From: DASRDU01 sp046331565
GTDB taxonomy: Bacteria; Acidobacteriota; Blastocatellia; RBC074
Assembly (NCBI GenBank): GCA_046331565.1
Contig: JAXLQP010000001.1
Span: forward strand, 2,790,001-2,854,000
Direction: 5' to 3'
Length of the DNA: 64,000 nt
Shown: positions 34,401 to 42,900 of the stretch, piece after piece
Position numbering within the stretch: the stretch's first letter is position 1
How the letters are laid out: the number at the start of each line of letters is the position of its first letter
Notes under the pieces: generated by a model
What the model was told of the DNA's origin: nothing
The model's input: the letters and a program-made list of their open reading frames with translations, nothing else
Database searches by the model: none
Program-made: the position numbers and the translations under genes

Positions 34401-37400
34401 ACAGCCGCACGGCCAAATTCGATCTGACGCTGTCGCTCGTCGAACGCAGCGACGGCGTGCGCGGTGCGCTCGAATACAACACCGACCTGTTTGATGAAGC
34501 AACCATCGCCCGAATGACCGGGCATTTCGAGCGACTGCTTGAAAGCGCCGTCAGCAATCCTGACGAACACATCGGACAACTGCGCCTGCTCAGTGAACGT
34601 GAACGCACGCAACTGCTCAATGAATGGAGCGGCCCGCGCCTCGCCTTCCCTGCCGCGCCTGCCATTCACGAACGCGTGGCCGCGCAGGCTGAGCGCACGC
34701 CTGATGCCATTGCGCTCACGTTTGAAGATCAGCAGCTCACTTACCGCGAACTCAATGACCGCGCCGCGCAGCTTGCACATTACCTGCGCAGGCGCGGCGT
34801 CACGACCGGCACGCTCGTCGGCCTGTGCATGGAACGCTCGCTTGAAATGGTCGTCGGGCTGCTCGGCATTCTCAAAGCCGGAGCCGCTTACCTGCCGCTC
34901 GATCTCGCTTATCCGCCGGAACGGCTCGCGTTCATGCTCGAAGACGCACAGGCTCCGCTCCTGCTCACACAGGCTCATCTCAAATCTCAGATCTCAAATT
35001 TCAAATCTGAAATTGAGCTGGTCTGCCTTGATGCTGACTGGCCGCTGATTGCGCAGGAAAGCACCGTCAGTCCTGACCTCACCGTGCAGCCGGATGACCT
35101 CGCCTATGTCATTTACACTTCCGGTTCGACCGGCAAACCGAAGGGCTGCCAGGTCACACACGGCAATGTCGTGCGGCTGCTGACGGCGACCGAAGACTGG
35201 TTCCACTTTGACGAGCGCGATGTCTGGACGTTCTTTCATTCGCACGCCTTCGATTTCTCGGTCTGGGAAATCTGGGGCGCGCTCTGTTACGGCGGGCGGC
35301 TGGTGGTTGTGCCTTATCTGACGAGCCGTTCACCCGAAGCCTTTTATCAACTGCTGGGCCGCGAGCGCGTGACGGTGCTCAATCAGACGCCGTCAGCCTT
35401 CCGGCAACTGATGCGGGCCGAAGAAGAGGCTGGCGTGCATCCTGACCTCTCGCTGCGGCTGGTGATCTTCGGCGGCGAGGCGCTGGAGTTGCAGACGCTG
35501 CGCCCCTGGTTTGCGCGGCACGGCGACGAGCGCCCGCAACTGGTCAATATGTACGGGATCACGGAAACGACCGTGCATGTCACGTATCGCCCGATCCGGC
35601 TGGCCGATGTCGAGTCAGGCGCAGGCAGCGTGATTGGCTGCCCGATTCCCGACTTACAGATTTACGTGCTCGATCAGCACCGCGAACCCGTCCCGGTCGG
35701 AGTGCCCGGCGAATTGTACGTCGGCGGCGCAGGCGTGTCGCGCGGCTATCTGAATCGGCCTGAACTGACGGCGGAAAGATTCATTTCGTGGAAGCCGGAA
35801 GTCGGAAGTCGGAAGCCGGAAGCCGGAAGGCAGATGACGGAGAGCAGCGAGACTGCTTTACCTTTTCCTGCCGACTACCGACTACCGACTACCGACTACC
35901 GACTGTACAAGACCGGCGATCTGGCGCGGTGGCTGGCGAATGGCGATCTGGAATATCTGGGGCGGATTGATCAGCAGGTGAAGATTCGCGGGTTCAGAAT
36001 TGAACTGGGTGAAATCGAAGCGGTGCTGACGGCGCATCCGGCAATCGGCGAGGTGACGGTGCTGGTGCGCGAGGATGAGCCGGGAGTGAAGCGGCTGGCG
36101 GCGTATCTGGTGGCGCAGGATGAAGCGCAACCCTCGCAAAGCGAACTGCGCGACTACCTGAAGGTGAAGCTGCCGGAGTATATGGTTCCGTCAGCCTTCG
36201 TGTGGGTTGAGGCCATTCCGCTGACGGCGAATGGCAAGGTGGACAGGCGCGCGCTGCCGGTGCCCGAAAGCGAGCGGCCCGAACTGGAGAGCGCGTATGT
36301 CGCGGCGCAGAGTGAAGCGGAGCAGGCGCTGGTGGAAATCTGGCAGCAGGTGCTGGGACTGAAGCAGGTGGGTGTGAATGACAATTTCTTTGAACTCGGC
36401 GGCGATTCGATTCTGAGCATTCAGGTCATTGCGCGGGCGCGGGCTGCCGGATTGCACCTGACGCCGAAACAACTCTTTGAGCATCCGACCATCAGCGCGC
36501 TCGCGGCAGTGGCCGGAGCGGCTTCGATGATTGAAGCTGAACAGGGAGTAGTTGAAGGCGAAGCTCCGCTGACGCCGATTCAGCACTGGTTCTTTGAGCA
36601 GCAGCAGCCTGAACCCTGGCACTGGAATCAGGCGGTGATGCTTGAAGTCAGTCAGCCGCTCACGCAGCCGCTGCTGGTGGCCACGCTCAATCAACTGCTC
36701 AGTCATCACGACGCGCTGCGCCTGCGTTATGAACAGACTGCGGCAGGCTGGCATCAGATCAACGCAGCCAGCAGTGACGAAGCGCCGCTGCAATGGTTCG
36801 ATCTGTCCGCAATGAATGAGGCCGCACAGCGCGCAGCCATTGAAAGCACGGCGCAGCAGCTTCAGGCCGGGCTGAATCTGACGGCAGGGCCGTTGCTGCG
36901 GGCGGCGTATTTTGATTGCGGGTCACGCCCGGCGCGGCTGCTGCTGGTGATTCATCATCTGGTGATTGACGGCGTGTCGTGGCGCGTGCTGCTTGAAGAC
37001 TTCCAGACCGCTTACGCGCAACTGAGCCAGGCGCAGCCGGTGCAACTGCCGTTGAAAACGACTTCATACAAACACTGGTCTGCACGTCTGGCTGAATACG
37101 CGCAGGGTGATGAACCGCAGCAGCAGCTTGCGTACTGGCTCTCGGTGACTGGCGGCAGGGTCGGACTCCTGCCCGTTGATTTCACGAACGGAGAAAACAC
37201 CGAATCATCAGCCCGCAGCGTGCAGATCGAACTGAGCGAAGATGAAACAAAATCGCTGCTGCACGAAGTTCCGCAGGCTTACGGCACTGAGATCAGCGAT
37301 GTGCTGCTCGCGGCGCTCGGCCAGGCGCTGACGCGCTGGAGCGGCGCAGGCGCGGCGCTGGTTGATCTGGAAGGGCACGGACGCGAGGACATTCTGGAGC

Positions 37401-37969
37401 GCGTGGACGTGTCGCGCACGGTCGGCTGGTTCACAACCATTTACCCCGTGCGGCTCGAAGTGCGCCAGGAATGGAGCGAAGGCGAAACGGTCAAGCAGAT
37501 CAAGGAACAGTTGCGGCGCATTCCGCAGCGCGGCATCGGTTACGGCCTGCTGCGTTACCTGAGCCGCGATGAAAGCGTCAGGCAGCAGTTGCAGGCGCAG
37601 CTTCAGGCAGAAGTGGTTTTCAACTACCTCGGCCAGTTCGATCAGAACCTGCGCGAGGGCGCACTGTTCAGCCCGGCGCGCGAGTCCGTCGGACACTCAC
37701 ACAGCCAGCGCGGGCGGCGGCATCATCTGCTGGAAATCAACGGCGGCATCAGTGGCGGGCGGCTGCGAATGGAATTCAGCTACAGCACGGCCATTCATCA
37801 GCAGGCCACCATCGAGCGCGTGGCCGGTGATTTCATCGCCTCACTGCGCGCGCTGATCGCGCACTGTCTCGCGCCCGAAGCGGTCGGTTACACGCCGTCG
37901 GATTTCGCCGATGCCGACCTCAGCCAGGCCGAACTGGATGCGCTGATTTCCGGCCTCAGTCAGGTTTGA
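31262..37969 (+). CDS. NRPS gene B, 3' segment: (A2 end)-PCP-sulfotransferase-C-A3(Thr)-PCP-E
   Basis: 2235-aa frame. The listed GTG start is an artefact of the frameshift; this is the continuation of the gene beginning at 28860. A2 C-terminal part 1-215. PCP Ser ~263 (LGGDSLKAA). Sulfotransferase-like domain ~355-650 with the PAPS P-loop SPPRSGSTLL (Pro373 onward) and HLVRHPYATIYSF as the 3'-phosphate loop. Second C domain ~670-1105 (HHIVSDG, His808/809). A3 ~1110-1660 with pocket D-F-W-N-I-G-M-V-H, the classic Thr code. PCP Ser ~1716 (GGDSIL). Epimerisation domain ~1760-2210 (HHLVIDGVSW, His1898/1899; FNYLGQFD). The C-terminus SDFADADLSQAELDAL is a COM-type donor for gene C. Expected output: a Ser-like residue, possibly O-sulfated, then D-Thr. 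Confidence 0.92.
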   Translation: MDVSYHACARDSRSAIVPIGRPVANTQLYILDAQQPVPVGVAGELHIGGVQLARGYLNRPELTAEKFITSSVVSGQWSVVSDSSGQRTTDNGQRLYRTGDLARWLGNGEVEYLGRLDHQVKIRGFRIELGEIEAVLGEHGGVREAVVVAREEQGGDKRLVAYLIAEEGRQPNVSELREYLGQRLPEYMVPSAFVMLEAFPLSPNGKVDRKALPAPDTARPDLEAQYVAPRTPIEKLIAQTWSDILGVEKIGIHDNFFELGGDSLKAAVFVNRLQEEAGINCHLRVLFFVPHIAGLAAYCYEYYPDLVEKLGAAQPGTDEEFEFRKKIAAPDQVKRIDESHVAEIRRIITPLAPHESTRRKPKNPRAIFLLSPPRSGSTLLRVMLEGHPQLFSPPELELLSFNTLAERRHSFARDYQMVLEGTIRALMEINQCDADTATRMMEEYERQNMSTRDFYQLIQDSIGERTLVDKTPVYAFDPAMLERAEEIFDEPLYIHLVRHPYATIYSFIEARLDEYFFRYPHQFAPRELSELIWIISHQNILDFFERIPAERQHRVYYEEIVTDSRHAIEGLCNFMHISFHPDMLEPYKGRRMTDGIRPTSQMIGDLKFYLRREIDAKASERWRKHHKEEFLSEVGWQLAERLGYEREPAQPRQVTISAPAPLPEAPLKRASRDGELPLSFGQQRLWFLDQLEPGSPLYNIPSAVRFTGNLKIAVLERALTEIVRRHEILRTTFETVNGEPSLRIAEAGDVTLPVTDLRLYPAEERERQVELMAAEEARRPFDLARGPLLRARLLQVSDDEHIALFTMHHIVSDGWSSQVMVRELGLLYEAYLSNQASPLDELPIQYADYAAWQRELMQGERLQSQLDFWQRTLQGAPHPDLPTDRPRPAVLTNRGARLPFIISTELFAKLETLSRREGVTLFMTLLAAFQTLLARYSNQDDISIGSPIANRNHAETEGLIGFFVNTLVLRGDLSGNPTFRELLHRTRDTAVQAYAHQELPFEMLVDALQPERSLNRPPLFQVMMTLNKAALPQLKLPGLTISPILVDSRTAKFDLTLSLVERSDGVRGALEYNTDLFDEATIARMTGHFERLLESAVSNPDEHIGQLRLLSERERTQLLNEWSGPRLAFPAAPAIHERVAAQAERTPDAIALTFEDQQLTYRELNDRAAQLAHYLRRRGVTTGTLVGLCMERSLEMVVGLLGILKAGAAYLPLDLAYPPERLAFMLEDAQAPLLLTQAHLKSQISNFKSEIELVCLDADWPLIAQESTVSPDLTVQPDDLAYVIYTSGSTGKPKGCQVTHGNVVRLLTATEDWFHFDERDVWTFFHSHAFDFSVWEIWGALCYGGRLVVVPYLTSRSPEAFYQLLGRERVTVLNQTPSAFRQLMRAEEEAGVHPDLSLRLVIFGGEALELQTLRPWFARHGDERPQLVNMYGITETTVHVTYRPIRLADVESGAGSVIGCPIPDLQIYVLDQHREPVPVGVPGELYVGGAGVSRGYLNRPELTAERFISWKPEVGSRKPEAGRQMTESSETALPFPADYRLPTTDYRLYKTGDLARWLANGDLEYLGRIDQQVKIRGFRIELGEIEAVLTAHPAIGEVTVLVREDEPGVKRLAAYLVAQDEAQPSQSELRDYLKVKLPEYMVPSAFVWVEAIPLTANGKVDRRALPVPESERPELESAYVAAQSEAEQALVEIWQQVLGLKQVGVNDNFFELGGDSILSIQVIARARAAGLHLTPKQLFEHPTISALAAVAGAASMIEAEQGVVEGEAPLTPIQHWFFEQQQPEPWHWNQAVMLEVSQPLTQPLLVATLNQLLSHHDALRLRYEQTAAGWHQINAASSDEAPLQWFDLSAMNEAAQRAAIESTAQQLQAGLNLTAGPLLRAAYFDCGSRPARLLLVIHHLVIDGVSWRVLLEDFQTAYAQLSQAQPVQLPLKTTSYKHWSARLAEYAQGDEPQQQLAYWLSVTGGRVGLLPVDFTNGENTESSARSVQIELSEDETKSLLHEVPQAYGTEISDVLLAALGQALTRWSGAGAALVDLEGHGREDILERVDVSRTVGWFTTIYPVRLEVRQEWSEGETVKQIKEQLRRIPQRGIGYGLLRYLSRDESVRQQLQAQLQAEVVFNYLGQFDQNLREGALFSPARESVGHSHSQRGRRHHLLEINGGISGGRLRMEFSYSTAIHQQATIERVAGDFIASLRALIAHCLAPEAVGYTPSDFADADLSQAELDALISGLSQV
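31471..31543 (+). repeat. Heptamer cassette type II in A2
   Basis: GTCAGTG x5 (31471-31505), an 8-bp spacer, then GGACAAC x4 plus GG (31514-31543). In frame as VVSGQWS and GQRTTDN, directly before the LYRTGDL motif. Confidence 0.9.
34977..35022 (+). repeat. ATCTCAA-family heptamers in A3
   Basis: Clear tandem units ATCTCAA, ATCTCAG, ATCTCAA, ATTTCAA, ATCTGAA, encoding HLKSQISNFKSEIE between motifs A2 and A3. This is the best-preserved coding copy of the family. Confidence 0.75.
35790..35904 (+). repeat. Heptamer cassette type I in A3
   Basis: GGAAGCC/GGAAGTC units on the left and CCGACTA units on the right, with a ~40-bp middle, directly before LYKTGDL. Confidence 0.9.
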
Positions 37970-37977
37970 GTTACGTC

Positions 37978-39933
37978 ATGAACAAGAGAAATATCGAAGC
38001 CATTTATCCGCTGTCGCCCATGCAGCAGGGCATGCTCTTCCACAGCGTGTATGCGCCGGAATCGGGCGTTTACATCGAACAGATGAACTGCACGCTGCGC
38101 GGTGCGCTTGATGTTGCGGCCTTCAGGCAGGCGTGGCAGCGCGTCATCGAACGACAGTCCGTGCTGCGCACCTGCTTTGTCTGGCAGAACCTGGACAAAG
38201 CATTGCAGGTGGTGCAGCGCCAGGTCGAGCTGCCTTTTGCTGAACACGACTGGCGGCATTTGTCAGCGAGTGAACAGCAGACGCAACTTGAAACTTTTCT
38301 GAAGGAAGAAGCGGTGCGCGGCTTCGATCTCGCCAAAGCGCCGCTGCTGCGCCTGACGCTGATGCGAACCGGCGCGGACACCTGGCGCTTTGTCTTTACG
38401 CATCATCATCTGCTGCTTGATGGCTGGTCGCTGCCGCTGCTGTTCAGGGAAGTCTTCGGCTTTTATGCTGCCTTCGCGCAGGGCAAAGAGCTGACGCTGC
38501 CACCGGCCCGCCCGTACCGCGATTACATCAACTGGCTGCAAAAACAGAATCCCGCTGAAGCTGAATCGTTCTGGCGTCAGACGCTCAGCGGCTTCACCAC
38601 CCCGACACCGCTGCCGCTCGAACACGCAGCGGCTGAAATCAACACTGAAGTTGCCGGTTATCAACTGCTGCCGTGTCGTTTGTCGGCCACGCTGACCGAA
38701 GCGATGCAGCAGTTCGTGCGCAAAAATCACATTACGCTCAACACGCTGATTCAGGGCGCGTGGGCGCTGCTGCTGGCGCGTTACAGCGGCGAAAGTGATG
38801 TGGTGTTCGGCGCTACTGTGTCGGGCCGTCCGGCTGAACTGCCCGGCGTTGAATCAATGGTGGGCCTGTTCATCAATTCGCTGCCGGTGCGCGCCACGAT
38901 CAACCCGCAGGACAATGTGCTGCCGCTGCTCAGACAGTTGCAGCTTCAGCAGGCCGGGGCGAGGCTTTATGAATTCAGTTCGCTGGTGCAGATTCAGGGC
39001 TGGAGCGAAGTGCCGCGCAGTCAGCCGCTCTTTGAAAGCCTGCTGGTGTTTGAAAACTATCCGGTCAGCGAATCGCTGCGCAGCCTGTCAATCGGCCTGC
39101 AGGCCGAGGACGTGCAGTTCATCGAACAGACCAATTACCCGCTGACACTGGTCATTTCGCCGGAGCAGGAACTGCTCATCAAATTCATTTACAACCGGCA
39201 GCTTTTTGCTGAGGCCGCCGTCAGCCGCCTGTCATCGCACCTGCAAACGCTGCTCGAAGGCATCACGGCAGAACCGCAAAAACCCGTCGCGCAATTACCA
39301 CTGCTGAGCGGAGCGGAGCGGCGACGGATTCTGATCGAGTGGAACGACACCGCCCGCGACTATCCCCGCGACCGCTGCCTCCATCACCTCTTTGAGCAAC
39401 AGGTCGCCCGCACGCCCGAAGCCGTCGCCCTCGTCTTTGAAGATCAGCAGCTCACTTATCAGCAGCTCAGTGATCGCGCTGACCTCCTCGCCCGCCATCT
39501 GCAATCTCTCGGCGTCGGCCCCGATACTCTCGTCGGCGTCTGCGCGGAGCGTTCGCTGGAAATGGTCATTGCGCTCTATGCCATTCTCAAGGCCGGGGGC
39601 GCGTACCTGCCCCTCGATCCGGGCTATCCGGCTGACCGCCTCGCCTTCATGCTGCGCGATGCCCGGCCCGCTGTCCTGCTCACGCAGGCGCATCTCAAAG
39701 CTCGGATCTCAAATTTCGTATCCGAGCTTGAACTGCTCTGCCTCGACACCGAGTGGGAGACGATTGAGGCCAGCCGCACACACGCCCTGCGCCGCGAGGT
39801 CGGGCCGCACAATCTCGCCTATGTCATCTACACCTCCGGTTCGACCGGGCAGCCGAAAGGCTCGCTCATCGAGCATCACAGCATCGTCAACCGCCTCCTC
39901 TGGATGCAGGAGCAGTATCAGCTGCGCCGGTGA
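37978..39933 (+). CDS. NRPS gene C, 5' segment: C(DCL)-A4 (broken in A4)
   Basis: ATG at 37978 lies 8 bp after the gene B stop; the upstream in-frame TTG (37966) is unlikely. The N-terminus NIEAIYPLSPMQQGMLFH is the acceptor/start of a condensation domain of the class that follows epimerisation modules. The C domain runs ~5-435 with HHHLLLDG (His142/143). A4 starts ~440 and reaches TSGSTGQPKG, then a TGA at 39931-39933 appears because two bases are missing near 39921-39927 relative to A2. The downstream frame from 40000 is the same frame number after further compensating indels, so 37978-44586 is one gene. Confidence 0.85.
   Translation: MNKRNIEAIYPLSPMQQGMLFHSVYAPESGVYIEQMNCTLRGALDVAAFRQAWQRVIERQSVLRTCFVWQNLDKALQVVQRQVELPFAEHDWRHLSASEQQTQLETFLKEEAVRGFDLAKAPLLRLTLMRTGADTWRFVFTHHHLLLDGWSLPLLFREVFGFYAAFAQGKELTLPPARPYRDYINWLQKQNPAEAESFWRQTLSGFTTPTPLPLEHAAAEINTEVAGYQLLPCRLSATLTEAMQQFVRKNHITLNTLIQGAWALLLARYSGESDVVFGATVSGRPAELPGVESMVGLFINSLPVRATINPQDNVLPLLRQLQLQQAGARLYEFSSLVQIQGWSEVPRSQPLFESLLVFENYPVSESLRSLSIGLQAEDVQFIEQTNYPLTLVISPEQELLIKFIYNRQLFAEAAVSRLSSHLQTLLEGITAEPQKPVAQLPLLSGAERRRILIEWNDTARDYPRDRCLHHLFEQQVARTPEAVALVFEDQQLTYQQLSDRADLLARHLQSLGVGPDTLVGVCAERSLEMVIALYAILKAGGAYLPLDPGYPADRLAFMLRDARPAVLLTQAHLKARISNFVSELELLCLDTEWETIEASRTHALRREVGPHNLAYVIYTSGSTGQPKGSLIEHHSIVNRLLWMQEQYQLRR
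39689..39728 (+). repeat. ATCTCAA-family heptamers in A4
   Basis: Same degenerate array as in A2, as expected from the R1 duplication. Confidence 0.55.
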
Positions 39934-39999
39934 AGCGGTGCTGCAGAAGACGCCCTTCAGCTTTGATGTCTCGGTCTGGGAGTTCTTCTGGCCGCTGCT

Positions 40000-42900
40000 G
40001 TGCGGGCGCGGCTCGTGCTGGCGCGCCCGACGGTCATCGTGACAGCGCGTACTCATCAGGTGAACATTCAGCAGCAGCAGGTCACGACGCTGCACTTCGT
40101 CCCGCCGATGCTCTCGATCTTTCTCGAAGCGCCGGGCGTGAGTGAGTGCCGGTCGCTCAGACGGGTGATCTGCGGCGGCGAGGCGCTGCCCTTTGAGCTG
40201 CAGCAGCGGTTCTTCAGCCGGTTTGCCACAGCGGAACTGCACAATCTGTACGGCCCGACGGAAGCGGCAGTGGATGTCAGCTATCACGCCTGCGCGCGCG
40301 ACAGCCGCAGCGCGATTGTGCCGATCGGGCGACCGGTGGCGAACACGCAGCTCTACATTCTGGACGCACAGCAGCAGCCGGTGCCGGTCGGGGTGGCGGG
40401 GGAACTGCACATCGGCGGGGTGCAACTGGCGCGGGGTTATCTGAACAGGCCGGAGCTGACGGCGGAAAAATTCATCACCTCGTCAGTGGTCAGTGGTCAG
40501 TGGTCAGTGGTCAGTGACAGCAGCGGACAACGGACAACGGACAACGGACAACGGCTGTACCGCACGGGCGATCTGGCGCGGTGGCTGGGGAACGGAGAGG
40601 TGGAGTATCTGGGGCGGCTGGATCATCAGGTGAAGATTCGGGGCTTCCGGATTGAGCTGGGCGAGATCGAGGCGGTGCTGGGTGAGCACGCGGGAGTGCG
40701 TGAGGCGGTGGTGGTGGCGCGGGAGGAGCAGGGCGGCGACAAGCGGCTGGTGGCGTACCTGATTGCGGAGGAAGGACGGCAGCCGACGGTGAGTGAGTTG
40801 CGGGAGTATCTTGGGCAGCGGCTGCCTGAGTACATGGTGCCGTCGGCGTTTGTGCTGCTGGATGAGTTTCCGCTGAGTCCGAACGGGAAGGTGGATCGCA
40901 AGGCTCTGCCTGCGCCTGACACGGCGCGTGAGGCAGAGGCTGAATTCATTGCGCCGCGCACGCCGGTTGAAGAGATGCTGGCGGACATTGTGGCGGCGGT
41001 GCTGGGCATTCAGCAGGTCGGGGCGGGTGACAATTTCTTTGAACTCGGCGGCCATTCGCTGCTGGCGATGCAGGTGATTTCGCGGGTGCGCGATGCGTTT
41101 GGCGTTGAGCTGCCGCTGCGGTCGCTCTTTGAGGCCGCCACCATTACTGATTTTGCGGCGCGCATTGAGGCGCAGTTGAAACAGGCCGGGCAGCCGCAGA
41201 TTCCGCCGGTCACGCCGGTTTCACGCGATGGCATCGCGCCGCTGTCATTCGGTCAGCAGCGGCTGTGGTTCATCGAACAGTTTGCGCCGGGCAATCATCT
41301 GTTCAATATCGCCGGAGGCCTGCGCATTCAGGGCCGCATCAATCTTGCGGCGTTTGAGCAGAGCCTGAATGACATCATTCGTCGTCACGAAATTCTGCGC
41401 ACGACTTTTCGCCTGGAGAACGGCGAGCCGGTGCAGGTCATCGCGCCTGAACTGACGGTGCAGATTCCGGTGACTGATCTGCGACACCTGCCTGAAAGCG
41501 AGCGCGAAGCTGAATTCAATCGGCTGACGCAGCTTGAAGTGCGCCGCTCCTTTGATCTGACGAGCGGCCCGCTGCTGCGGTTTTCGCTCTTTCAACTGAC
41601 CGACGACGAAGCCGCTGCGCTGCTGGTGCAGCATCACATCATTTCTGACGGCTGGTCGCAGGGCATTCTGACGGGTGAACTGGCCGCGCTTTATGAAGCG
41701 CGTGTCGCGGGAACTGAAGCCAGGCTGCCGGAACTGCCTGTGCAGTACGCCGATTACGCGCACTGGCAGCGTGAATGGTTGCAGGGCGCGGAACTGGAAC
41801 GACAGCTTGCTTTCTGGAAAGCCAGGCTGGGCGACAGCAACGACGCGCTGGAACTGCCGACCGATCACCCGCGCCCGGCAGTGCAGACCTTTCGCGGCGC
41901 GGTGCTCAATTTCACGCTTTCGGCCCAACTCAGCGCGCAACTCAGATCACTCAGCCGCCGCGAAGGCGCGACGCTCTTTATGACGCTGCTCGCGGCGTAT
42001 CAGACGCTGCTCCATCGGTACAGCGGACAGGAAGCGATCAGCACCGGCACGCCGATTTCAAATCGGCAGCGGTCAGAGGTCGAAAGCCTGATCGGATTTT
42101 TCGTCAATACGCTGGTGCTGCGCAGCGAACTGACAGGCCGGATGACTTTCCGCGAACTGCTCAAACAGGTGCGCGAAACGGCGCTCGGCGCTTACGCACA
42201 TCAGGATCTGCCGTTCGAGCAACTGGTCGAACACCTCGGCATTGAACGCAATCTGAGCCACACGCCGCTGTTTCAGACGATGTTCATTCTGCAAAACGCG
42301 CCGACCGCTGAGATCAGACCTGCGGGGCTGACGCTGACGCCGTTTGAAATTCAGAACGGCGCGGCGCAGTTCGATCTGACGCTGATGCTGGCCGAAAGAG
42401 ATCAGGCCATCACCGGACAGATTGAATACAACGCTGACCTCTTTGAACCGGAAACCATCAGCCGCCTGCTCACGCACTTCGAGACACTGCTTGAGGCAGT
42501 CGTGCAGAATCCTGAACAGCCGATTTCACAACTGCCGCTGCTGACCGTCACTGAAGCCCGGCAGATGCTCGTCGAATGGAACAACACTGACGCGCCGTAT
42601 CCCAGTGAATCCTGCTTCCATCACCTGTTCGAGCAGCACGCGCTTGCTCGCCCTGATGCCATTGCCGTGCAGTTCGGCGCGCAGCATCTGACTTACGCCG
42701 AACTCAACGCTCGCGCCAGTCAGCTTGCGCATCACCTGCAACGCTGCGGCGTCACGCCTGACACCATCGTCGGCATCTGCACCGAGCGTTCGCTGGAAAT
42801 GATCGTCGGCATTCTTGGCGTGCTCAAAGCCGGAGGCGCGTATCTGCCGCTTGATCCGCATTACCCGGCGGAGCGGCTGGCCTTTATGTTTGCCGATTCG

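Larger units (their letters stand above)
39299..40928. repeat. Adenylation-domain repeat R1, copy 2 (A4)
   Basis: Near-identical partner of 30293-31917. Contains its own cluster of small indels between ~39921 and ~40065 that locally scramble the frame. Confidence 0.85.
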
